Positions 1-5,915 of a stretch of DNA of 6,304 nucleotides are shown here, piece by piece. The DNA comes from Acinetobacter sp. (GTDB lineage Bacteria; Pseudomonadota; Gammaproteobacteria; Pseudomonadales; Moraxellaceae): positions 3,228 through 9,531 of the forward strand of contig JAUNHS010000067.1 in NCBI GenBank assembly GCA_030523805.1. The letters run 5' to 3'. Numbering within the stretch: the first letter of the stretch is position 1; every line of letters starts with the position of its first letter. Below the pieces are notes generated by a model. That model was given only the letters and a program-made list of their open reading frames with translations. It was not told the DNA's origin and ran no database searches. Both the position numbers and the translations under genes were made by a program.

Positions 1-392
1 CAGGGTTTTCAGTCTTACTTCGCCAGTGGACGTTCACCGCTTGGCAAGTGATGGTGAGTTTAGCCATTTGGTCAGCAGTATTATATTTGCCTGTGTATGC
101 CCTATTTATAGAGCCACAATTCGCTGCTGTACAATGGCATCATTTAGCCATACAAACCGTGTTTCATAGTATTTTGGTGGTAATTGTAGCAACGGTCAGT
201 TATGCCAAAGCAGTACAAAAAATTGGCTTATTTAAAGCAGGTTCTATTGCCAATATTGCCCCATTTTTGGCGGCATTGCTGGCTGTGCCATTGCTCAATG
301 AACCACTCAATAGTGTGATGATTTGTGGCTTAATTGGCATGGCGATTGGTGCATTACAACCGTGGCGATGGTTGCCTGCCAGTCGGGTTTAA
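1..392 (+). CDS. EamA/DMT-family membrane transporter, C-terminal part (5' end outside window)
   Basis: The frame is open from the window edge (first full codon at 3) to a TAA at 390-392, giving the last 129 residues of a drug/metabolite transporter superfamily protein. The internal GTG/ATG codons at 48 and 51 are not the real start, because clearly homologous sequence (RQW followed by a TM segment with WSAVLYLPVY) lies on both sides of them. About four hydrophobic segments are visible, which is roughly the second EamA repeat. The stretch with FLAALLAVPLLNEPL matches the family's usual penultimate helix ending in an acidic residue, and the last helix ends GAIGALQPWRW-like before a short cytoplasmic tail. 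Such proteins work in the inner membrane, usually as metabolite or amino acid exporters, but the substrate cannot be read from this fragment. No convincing terminator follows the stop. The family call is firm and the substrate is unknown. Confidence 0.85.
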   Translation, partial: GFSVLLRQWTFTAWQVMVSLAIWSAVLYLPVYALFIEPQFAAVQWHHLAIQTVFHSILVVIVATVSYAKAVQKIGLFKAGSIANIAPFLAALLAVPLLNEPLNSVMICGLIGMAIGALQPWRWLPASRV

Positions 393-473
393 TGCAATTC
401 AATGCTATTTTGTGGCGATTTAACGTGCAAATCTTCTATAAAATGATGATATTTGCTTGATTTTCATTGCTTT

Positions 474-479
474 TATACT
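474..479 (+). promoter_or_regulatory. possible -10 element for the tyrP-like gene
   Basis: TATACT at 474-479 is a 5/6 match to the sigma-70 -10 hexamer, in the gap between two + strand genes. The best upstream hexamer is TTGCTT at 453-458, with a spacer of only 15 nt, so the -35 match is imperfect. Transcription would start near 486 and give a leader of about 60 nt that contains the hairpin at 503-544. The region is AT-rich and chance matches are common, so this is tentative. Confidence 0.3.
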
Positions 480-502
480 TTTGTCTCTATGGCGCTTGTG
501 CT

Positions 503-544
503 TACAATCCATTACAATGAAATCACTTTTTTAGCAGGATTGTA
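503..544 (+). promoter_or_regulatory. leader hairpin overlapping the tyrP ribosome binding site
   Basis: TACAATCC at 503-510 is perfectly complementary to GGATTGTA at 537-544, giving an 8-bp stem with a 26-nt loop; T502-G545 can add a wobble pair. The right arm contains GGA of the Shine-Dalgarno sequence AGGA (536-539), which sits 9 nt before the ATG at 549. A second ACAAT copy, ATTACAAT at 511-518, can pair with 539-546 instead, with one G-U pair. Two mutually exclusive foldings could therefore hide or expose the ribosome binding site. The pairing is directly visible; any regulatory role is inference. Confidence 0.35.
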
Positions 545-548
545 GTCA

Positions 549-1769
549 ATGCAAAATAGAACGCTCGGCAGTGCCTTATTGGTCGCAGGCACAACCATCG
601 GTGCAGGTATGCTTGCCATGCCGCTCACATCGGCAGAAATGGGTTTTACCTATACCCTAATCTTATTAGTTATCTTATGGGCATTGCTCTCTTACAGTGC
701 CTTACTTTTCGTTGAAGTCTATCAAAAGGCTGAGCGTTCCGATGCTGGGATTGCCACGCTTGCTGAACAATATTTTGGTATCACGGGACGTATTCTAGCG
801 ACTTTCTCGCTGGTGGTGTTCATGTACGCCATTTTGGCTGCCTATGTAACAGGTGGTGGTAACTTATTGGCAGGTTTATTGCCTTTTGAAAATGCAACGC
901 AAATTTCCATCATCGCCTTTACCGTGATTTTAGGGATTTTCATTATCATCAGCACCGCTGCGGTTGATGCCTTAACACGTTTTCTATTTATCATCAAATT
1001 AGCCGCTTTCGGCTTGGTACTCTTTATGATGCTGCCGTTGATTGGTAGCGATAATTTGATGAATATGCCGCTGAAAGATTTTCTGATTATTTCAGCAAGT
1101 CCTGTGTTTTTTACATCGTTCGGCTTCCACGTGATTATTCCAAGTATTAACCACTATTTAGATGGCGATATTAAACGTTTACGCATTGCAATTATTGCAG
1201 GAACAGGCTTGCCTTTGGTGGCGTATATTTTGTGGCAAATGGCAACGCACGGCGTATTCCCACAGTCGCAATTTGTCGAAATTATCAATAATGATCCAAC
1301 CTTAAATGGTTTGGTTGTCGCTGCTCACAATGCAACAGGCAGTAGTTTAATCAGTGGTTCAATCCGTTTATTCTCTACTTTGGCGTTAATCACATCATTC
1401 TTGGGCGTGGCGTTAGCCTTATTTGACTGCTTAGATGACTTGCTCAAACGTGTCAATATTGATTTAAGCAAAATGAATATTGGGCGTATTGTTTTAGGTC
1501 TTTTAACATTCCTACCGCCTTTGGCATTCGCATTATTCTACCCTGATGGCTTTATCAAAGCGTTGGGTTATGCAGGGCAAATGTTTACGTTCTACGGTTT
1601 GGTTTTACCTGTGGCGATGGCGTGGCGTATGCGTAAATTGTATCCAGATGTGCCTTATCGTGTAATCGGTGGCAATATTACGCTGTTGGTTGCTTTGGTA
1701 CTTGGCTTATTAATTATGAATGTACCGTTCTTAATTGAAGCAGGTTTATTGCCAAAAGTTGTGGGTTAA
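549..1769 (+). CDS. tyrP: aromatic amino acid permease, TyrP-like (HAAAP family)
   Basis: This 406-residue inner-membrane protein is close in length and sequence to E. coli TyrP (403 aa), the proton-coupled tyrosine importer of the hydroxy/aromatic amino acid permease family. The N-terminus MQNRTLGS followed by GTTIGAGMLAMP (residues 14-25) matches the family's substrate-binding first helix almost residue for residue, which also supports the ATG at 549. Other family blocks are FTSFGFHVIIPSI (188-200), TSFLGVALALFD (282-293) and a FLPPLAFALFYPDGF block near 321-335. About eleven hydrophobic segments can be counted, and the protein ends AGLLPKVVG much as TyrP does. AGGA at 536-539 is a suitably spaced ribosome binding site but lies inside a potential hairpin. 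A strong terminator follows, so the gene is probably monocistronic. Tyrosine is the likeliest substrate, though tryptophan (Mtr/TnaB-like) cannot be excluded. I saw no clear TyrR box. Confidence 0.9.
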   Translation: MQNRTLGSALLVAGTTIGAGMLAMPLTSAEMGFTYTLILLVILWALLSYSALLFVEVYQKAERSDAGIATLAEQYFGITGRILATFSLVVFMYAILAAYVTGGGNLLAGLLPFENATQISIIAFTVILGIFIIISTAAVDALTRFLFIIKLAAFGLVLFMMLPLIGSDNLMNMPLKDFLIISASPVFFTSFGFHVIIPSINHYLDGDIKRLRIAIIAGTGLPLVAYILWQMATHGVFPQSQFVEIINNDPTLNGLVVAAHNATGSSLISGSIRLFSTLALITSFLGVALALFDCLDDLLKRVNIDLSKMNIGRIVLGLLTFLPPLAFALFYPDGFIKALGYAGQMFTFYGLVLPVAMAWRMRKLYPDVPYRVIGGNITLLVALVLGLLIMNVPFLIEAGLLPKVVG

Positions 1770-1785
1770 TTTGCTTTCTATATCT

Positions 1786-1813
1786 GTGAACATGGCTATT
1801 TTGACGTGTTCAC
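1786..1813 (+). repeat. inverted repeat (hairpin) in the tyrP 3' region
   Basis: GTGAACA at 1786-1792 pairs exactly with TGTTCAC at 1807-1813. A T-G wobble and a G-C pair extend the stem to 9 bp around a 10-nt loop at 1795-1804. No T-run follows, so it is not an intrinsic terminator by itself. It begins 16 nt after the tyrP stop and ends 9 nt before the terminator hairpin. It could protect the 3' end of the transcript or be a DNA operator with a palindromic site. Confidence 0.5.
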
Positions 1814-1822
1814 CAATGAATG

Positions 1823-1857
1823 ACCGTATTACTTATTTTGAGTAATACGGTTTTTTT
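1823..1857 (+). terminator. intrinsic terminator of the tyrP-like gene
   Basis: ACCGTATTACT at 1823-1833 and AGTAATACGGT at 1841-1851 form a perfect 11-bp stem with a 7-nt loop. A run of seven T residues (1851-1857) follows at once. This is a textbook Rho-independent terminator reading on the + strand, 53 nt beyond the tyrP stop. There is no T-run on the opposite strand, so it should work in one direction only. It separates tyrP from pip. Confidence 0.92.
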
Positions 1858-1867
1858 ATGCTAGGAT
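1838..1867 (+). promoter_or_regulatory. possible pip promoter overlapping the tyrP terminator
   Basis: TTGAGT at 1838-1843 (4/6 to the -35 consensus) is followed after 18 nt by TAGGAT at 1862-1867 (4/6 to the -10). The -10 is preceded by TG at 1859-1860, as in extended -10 promoters. Transcription would begin near 1874, about 40 nt before the pip ATG. The -35 lies in the loop and right arm of the terminator. TAAAAT at 1874-1879 is an alternative -10 but lacks a good -35. Confidence 0.35.
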
Positions 1868-1912
1868 TTTTTGTAAAATATTTTTATTTATTTCAATCAT
1901 ATAGAGTACGCT

Positions 1913-2860
1913 ATGTATGCAATCACCGAACCACATTTAAGTGGCTATTTAACCGTATCCGATGTACATCAAATTTATTATGAAGTGTCTGGCAATCCAC
2001 ACGGCAAGCCTGTCGTCTTTTTACATGGTGGGCCAGGTGGTGACACAGCACCCAAGCACCGTGGCTTTTTCAATCCTGAAAAATATCGCATTATCCTTTT
2101 TGACCAGCGTGGCTGTGGCAAATCCTTGCCTTATGCCTGTATTGAACAAAATACCACATGGGACTTGGTGGAAGATATAGAACAATTGCGTAAACATTTA
2201 AATGTGGAGCAATGGGTTGTTTTTGGTGGCTCTTGGGGCAGTACGTTGGCATTAAGTTATGCTCAAAGCTATCCTGAACGTGTTAAAGCATTGGTTTTGC
2301 GTGGCATATTTTTATGTCGCCAGCAGGAAATTGATTGGATTTGCAAAAAAGGGGCAAATGATATTTACCCTGATTATTGGGCCGATTTTATCGCACCTGT
2401 CGCAGCACATGAACGGCACGATTTGGTGGCGGCTTATCGTCAATTATTGCACCCAGACAATCCTAACCAAACACAAATGTATCAAGCCGCAACAGCGTGG
2501 GCAAAGTGGGAATGCCATATCGTTTTGCTAGAGCATAATGCACATTTAGGCGATGAATATGATGATGGGCATACCGCTCTTGCCATTTCACGCATTGAAA
2601 ATCATTATTTTGCCCATCTCGGTTGGTTAGAACATGAGCGTGCCATTTTACACCCACAAAATATAGCCAAAATTCGCCACATTCCAACGGTGATTGTGCA
2701 AGGGCGATATGATATTTGCACGCCACCTACATCAGCGTGGGATTTGAAAATGGCATTTCCTGAAGCAGAATTGATTTGGACATTGGCAGGTCATGCCGCT
2801 GCTGAGCCTGAAACTGCCAAGTATTTGGTTGCAGCGACTGACCGTTTTGCTAATTTATAA
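1913..2860 (+). CDS. pip: proline iminopeptidase (prolyl aminopeptidase, family S33)
   Basis: This 315-residue alpha/beta hydrolase has the usual length of bacterial proline iminopeptidases, which remove N-terminal proline from peptides in the cytoplasm. Visible landmarks in order are the HGGPGG oxyanion-hole motif (38-43), the FDQRGCGKS block (63-71), the nucleophile elbow GGSWGS with catalytic Ser107, the acid in GRYD (Asp267) and His294 in LAGH. The helical cap between about residues 135 and 235 carries the WAKWE segment typical of the family. There is no signal peptide. The start at 1913 is supported by the YAITEPHLSGYL-type N-terminus that the family shares; the ribosome binding site (AGAG near 1903-1906) is weak. 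The gene stands alone behind the tyrP terminator and converges on nnr with an 18-nt gap. The pairing with an amino acid permease upstream fits peptide and amino acid use but may be coincidental. Confidence 0.94.
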   Translation: MYAITEPHLSGYLTVSDVHQIYYEVSGNPHGKPVVFLHGGPGGDTAPKHRGFFNPEKYRIILFDQRGCGKSLPYACIEQNTTWDLVEDIEQLRKHLNVEQWVVFGGSWGSTLALSYAQSYPERVKALVLRGIFLCRQQEIDWICKKGANDIYPDYWADFIAPVAAHERHDLVAAYRQLLHPDNPNQTQMYQAATAWAKWECHIVLLEHNAHLGDEYDDGHTALAISRIENHYFAHLGWLEHERAILHPQNIAKIRHIPTVIVQGRYDICTPPTSAWDLKMAFPEAELIWTLAGHAAAEPETAKYLVAATDRFANL

Positions 2861-2878
2861 AGTTTGAATCACGTTTTA

Positions 2879-4429
2879 TTAGGCAGTTCCATTGCAAGCA
2901 CGATACATCACTTGCTGTAAGGCTTGGGGCATAGCATGAGCTTGAATGCTATACGCCCCTTGAGCCAACAAATCGCCTGCCAAAGCGTGCAATGCCACAG
3001 CATCAGCAATGGTATAACTTGGCGTATGGGCTTGCAAAGCGGCTAATACGCCTGACAGCACATCGCCCATGCCTGCCGTTGCCATTGCTGCATTACCAAA
3101 AGCACATACACTCAATGAGCATGGTGCTGATTGCTTTGCCAAGCATAATGTGCCTGCACCTTTGAGTACCCATTGCCCACCATATTTTTGTTGTAAAGCA
3201 GCAATCGCTGCTACTCTATCCTGCTCAATCATGGCAGCAGACTGAGCCAACAATCGCCCTGCTTCGGCACTGTGTGGCGTTAAAATCACTTGTGTATTTA
3301 GCTGTTGTGTAGATGATAGTTCAGTTTGAGCAAGGAAATATAACGCATCGGCATCTAAAATCAAACGACGCTGTGCATTCGCTTTAATGTAATGTTGGAA
3401 CTGTGCCATACAGGTTTGATAAATGTGCAATGCCCACGCATCACGCCCCAATCCCATGCCAAAAGCAATGCTATCTATCTGCTGTAAAAATTCAGCAAAT
3501 GACGCTGTATCATGGCAATCATCAATATCTTTTAACATCACATTCGGGCTACGGCTTAAAATCGCTTGATGATGTTGGCGATGGCACATTACTGTAACCT
3601 TGCCTGCCCCACAAGCAATCGCTGCTTCAGCCGCCATCATCACTGCACCACCCATATTTTGATGACCACCCACAATTAACACATGACCAAAATCGCCCTT
3701 ATGTGCGTGTGCTGAGCGTGCAAAAATCTGTGGAGCTTGGCTATTCAACCAAGCCAATGGCTGTACATCATCATCTTGTGGAATTAAAGGAATTTGAAAA
3801 ATTTGCCCTGCATAAGAACGCCCTTGCCCTGTGCAAAGTCCCATTTTTAGCCCCAATACGGTAAATGTTGCATCTGCCCGAACAGCAATCGGCAATGCCA
3901 CACCTGTATCTGCCTGTAAACCACTCGGCACATCTAAAGCAATTTTGATTGCACGATATTGGTTTAAACACTGCACAATCTGCTGATCTTGTGCCGATAA
4001 AGTACGGTCTAAACCAATGCCAAATAAAGCATCTATATAGACATCAAAATGTGGTGTAAGTTGTGTAATGAACGCAATATTTTGTTGAATAGCTTGCAGT
4101 TTTGCACGTTGAGCATCTGCAGTTACAGGCTCAGCGACAGCAAAAATTTGCACATCAAAACCTTTTTGCGATAAATAGCACGCAGTCAAATAGCCATCGC
4201 CACCATTATTCCCTACACCGCAGCATAGCAAAATCCGTACATTTTGATATTGATGATAAGCATATTGTTGCAATAAAAATTGCTCAATGCCATTGGCGAT
4301 GAGCAAACTAGCTTGTTGCATCAAACCAAATGATGAATTGCCTTGAGCAAACCAGCGTTGCTCCCACGCTTGAATGCTTTTTACGGAAAATATCGGATAG
4401 TTTTTAGGCGTTTTAGCAATACAATACAT
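2879..4429 (-). CDS. nnr: bifunctional NAD(P)H-hydrate epimerase / ADP-dependent NAD(P)H-hydrate dehydratase
   Basis: The protein repairs NADH and NADPH that have become hydrated at the nicotinamide ring. The N-terminal YjeF_N half interconverts the R and S hydrates, and the C-terminal ribokinase-like half dehydrates the S form using ADP. In the 516-residue version, the epimerase half shows GNNGGDG (73-79), DALFGIGLDR (133-142) and DVPSG (166-170). The dehydratase half shows the HKGDFGHVLIVGG block (243-255), LDADAL (358-363), LTPHSAEAGRL (383-393), LKGAGT (422-427) and AMATAGMGDVLSG ending near 460, whose Asp456 is the catalytic-type residue. I chose the ATG at 4429 because AGGGGA (4442-4437) lies 7 nt before it. 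An ATG at 4435 is too close to that site, and a TTG at 4447 would overlap it. nnr is last in the recO-pdxJ-miaE-nnr series, 38 nt after miaE. Both domains look intact. Confidence 0.93.
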   Translation of the reverse strand: MYCIAKTPKNYPIFSVKSIQAWEQRWFAQGNSSFGLMQQASLLIANGIEQFLLQQYAYHQYQNVRILLCCGVGNNGGDGYLTACYLSQKGFDVQIFAVAEPVTADAQRAKLQAIQQNIAFITQLTPHFDVYIDALFGIGLDRTLSAQDQQIVQCLNQYRAIKIALDVPSGLQADTGVALPIAVRADATFTVLGLKMGLCTGQGRSYAGQIFQIPLIPQDDDVQPLAWLNSQAPQIFARSAHAHKGDFGHVLIVGGHQNMGGAVMMAAEAAIACGAGKVTVMCHRQHHQAILSRSPNVMLKDIDDCHDTASFAEFLQQIDSIAFGMGLGRDAWALHIYQTCMAQFQHYIKANAQRRLILDADALYFLAQTELSSTQQLNTQVILTPHSAEAGRLLAQSAAMIEQDRVAAIAALQQKYGGQWVLKGAGTLCLAKQSAPCSLSVCAFGNAAMATAGMGDVLSGVLAALQAHTPSYTIADAVALHALAGDLLAQGAYSIQAHAMPQALQQVMYRACNGTA

Positions 4430-4436
4430 CTTCATT

Positions 4437-4442
4437 TCCCCT
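4437..4442 (-). promoter_or_regulatory. ribosome binding site deciding the nnr start
   Basis: On the - strand AGGGGA (4442-4437) is a strong Shine-Dalgarno sequence with a 7-nt spacer to the ATG at 4429. The spacer to the ATG at 4435 would be 1 nt, and the TTG at 4447 lies upstream of the site, so the 4429 start is favoured. Confidence 0.6.
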
Positions 4443-4467
4443 AGCAAGCTATGGTTATCGCATCATT

Positions 4468-5112
4468 TTAAGCAGGCACACCACTATGAAAACGGAAAGT
4501 TTCATCAGGACTTAAAATCAGATTTTTCTCCACTTCACGGAAATGTGCAACACGCAATTCAATGGTTTCATCAATATTTTTCAGTTTAGATGTTTCCGCA
4601 ACTTCTTTGGCAAGAGCGATATAATCTTCATAATGGCGACTTTCCGACTTGAGTAAATAACGGTAATATTTGCCCAATTCATCATCAACCAATGGTGCTA
4701 AAGCATAAAAACGCTCACATGAACGGGCTTCTACAAATGCACCAATAATTAATACATCAATCAAGGCTTCAGGTTCGTAGGTGCGAATTTCCTTACGCAA
4801 CCCCCCTGCATAACGCCCTGCACTCAAGGCTTGCCATTCTTGCCCACGCTTTGCCATAAATTCTAGCACTTGTTCATAATGCAGCATTTCTTCACGCACC
4901 AGCTGTGCCAATTTCACTTGTAAATCGCTAAAAAAGCTGTAGCGGAACATTAAATTCATGGCTGTGCCTGCGGCTTTTTTCTCGCAGTTGGCATGGTCTT
5001 GCATTAAAATAGGTAAATTTTCTACCGCTTTATCCAGCCATGCTTGGGGCGTTTCACAACCTAAAAAGGCAATGACAGGTTGCATTAATTCGTCATAGTT
5101 GATTGTGGACAT
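4468..5112 (-). CDS. miaE: tRNA-(ms2io6A37) hydroxylase MiaE
   Basis: This 214-residue protein belongs to the MiaE family of ferritin-like non-haem diiron monooxygenases. These use oxygen to hydroxylate the isopentenyl group of ms2i6A at position 37 of tRNAs reading UNN codons, after MiaA and MiaB have acted. The opening FLGCETPQAWLDKA (16-29) and the block QDHANCEKKAAGTAMNLMFRY (38-58) are family signatures. All six expected iron ligands can be placed: Glu44, Glu75 and His78 (EMLH), Glu128 (VEARSCER), Glu157 and His160 (ESRH). The ATG at 5112 has a purine-rich AGAGAG about 5 nt upstream (5123-5118). The gene starts 42 nt after pdxJ and ends 38 nt before nnr, so co-transcription is likely. 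A six-G run on the coding strand near 4801-4806 is too short to suggest phase variation. Length and motifs are complete. Confidence 0.95.
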   Translation of the reverse strand: MSTINYDELMQPVIAFLGCETPQAWLDKAVENLPILMQDHANCEKKAAGTAMNLMFRYSFFSDLQVKLAQLVREEMLHYEQVLEFMAKRGQEWQALSAGRYAGGLRKEIRTYEPEALIDVLIIGAFVEARSCERFYALAPLVDDELGKYYRYLLKSESRHYEDYIALAKEVAETSKLKNIDETIELRVAHFREVEKNLILSPDETFRFHSGVPA

Positions 5113-5132
5113 GGTTTCTCTCTAAAATCATT

Positions 5133-5158
5133 TTTATACTAAATACCAATAAAATCAA
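5133..5158 (-). promoter_or_regulatory. weak possible promoter before miaE
   Basis: Reading the - strand, TTGATT (5158-5153), which overlaps the pdxJ stop, is followed after 14 nt by TATAAA (5138-5133). The hexamers are fair but the spacer is short for sigma-70. The gap is only 42 nt, so miaE may simply be read from the pdxJ transcript. Confidence 0.18.
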
Positions 5159-5871
5159 GCCGTTTCAATCGCTTGCTTCATACGTTTCACTGCATTGTCC
5201 AAACCGACAAATACCGCATCAGCAATAATCGAATGCCCAATATTTAATTCATGAATTTGCGGAATGCGTGCAATCGCTTGTACATTTTCCAAATGCAAAC
5301 CATGCCCTGCATTTACAATTAAGCCTTTACTGTGAGCATATTCCGCCCCTTGAATAATTCGCTGCAATTCTTTCGCTTGCTCATCGCCTGTGGCATTGGC
5401 ATACGCTCCTGTATGAATTTCAATCACAGGTGCAGCACACGCCACAGCAGCATCAATTTGAGCAAAGTCAGCATCAATAAATAACGACACTTCACAACCG
5501 ATTGCAGTCAAACGTTGTGTTGCATTTTTTACACTTTCAAAATTGCCCACCACATCTAAACCACCTTCAGTGGTTACTTCTTCACGACGTTCAGGCACAA
5601 GGCAAACGTGCTGCGGACGCACTTGTTCAGCAATGGCAAGCATTTCTTCCGTAACGGCCATTTCCAAATTCATACGAGTTTTGAGCAATGGACGCATACG
5701 AAACACATCATCATCTACAATATGGCGACGGTCTTCACGCAAATGCAAAGTAATGCCTTCTGCCCCTGCTTGCTCACAAATCAATGCTGCTTGCACAGGG
5801 TCAGGATAATTCGTACCACGAGCTTTACGCAAAGTTGCCACATGGTCAATATTTACACCTAAAATAGCCAT
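5155..5871 (-). CDS. pdxJ: pyridoxine 5'-phosphate synthase PdxJ
   Basis: PdxJ joins 1-deoxy-D-xylulose 5-phosphate with 3-amino-2-oxopropyl phosphate to form pyridoxine 5'-phosphate, the ring-closing step of DXP-dependent vitamin B6 synthesis, in the cytoplasm. The 238 residues align along their whole length with E. coli PdxJ (243 aa): [16 protein letters not shown] (5-20), YPDPVQAA (22-29), HLREDRRHI (43-51), [16 protein letters not shown] (66-81), [17 protein letters not shown] (91-107), SLFIDAD (129-135), IEIHTGAYA (150-158), VNAGHGL (186-192) and ELNIGHSII (208-216). The active-site residues expected from the E. coli enzyme are present as His43, Glu70, Glu151 and His190. The ATG at 5871 has AGGA (5881-5878) 6 nt upstream. 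It follows recO by 44 nt, the usual gammaproteobacterial order, with an extended -10 promoter in the gap. Confidence 0.97.
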   Translation of the reverse strand: MAILGVNIDHVATLRKARGTNYPDPVQAALICEQAGAEGITLHLREDRRHIVDDDVFRMRPLLKTRMNLEMAVTEEMLAIAEQVRPQHVCLVPERREEVTTEGGLDVVGNFESVKNATQRLTAIGCEVSLFIDADFAQIDAAVACAAPVIEIHTGAYANATGDEQAKELQRIIQGAEYAHSKGLIVNAGHGLHLENVQAIARIPQIHELNIGHSIIADAVFVGLDNAVKRMKQAIETA

Positions 5872-5906
5872 AATTATTCCTAAAATTAAATATTAAAATG
5901 ATGCCA

Positions 5907-5915
5907 ATTATAGCA
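5907..5915 (-). promoter_or_regulatory. extended -10 promoter for pdxJ-miaE-nnr
   Basis: The - strand reads TGCTATAAT (5915-5907): a perfect -10 hexamer with the TGn extension, directly after the recO stop codon (5918-5916). A good -35 is absent (TACAGC at 17 nt), which extended -10 promoters tolerate. Transcription would start near 5900, giving a leader of about 29 nt before the pdxJ ATG with its AGGA site. The perfect match and its position make it a credible internal promoter; read-through from recO probably also occurs. Confidence 0.55.

Noticed and set aside
427..456. GCAAAT (427-432) and ATTTGC (451-456) as a terminator for the EamA-family gene
   Set aside because: The stem is only 6 bp with two G-C pairs and an 18-nt loop, and no clean T-run follows. 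It is no better than chance in AT-rich sequence.
2463..2726. Open frame of 87 codons on the - strand inside pip
   Set aside because: It is the shadow of a clearly conserved pip reading frame, has no recognisable domain and no ribosome binding site.
2893..2916. GCAAG...CTTGC inverted repeat just inside the nnr 3' end as a pip terminator
   Set aside because: A 5-bp stem with a 12-nt loop and no T-run; it lies in nnr coding sequence.
4801..4806. Six-C run (G on the coding strand) in miaE as a phase-variation tract
   Set aside because: Six bases is shorter than usual slippage tracts and the frame is intact across it.
5543..5862. Two open frames on the + strand opposite pdxJ
   Set aside because: Both are antisense to a fully conserved enzyme gene and have low-complexity or unlikely protein composition.
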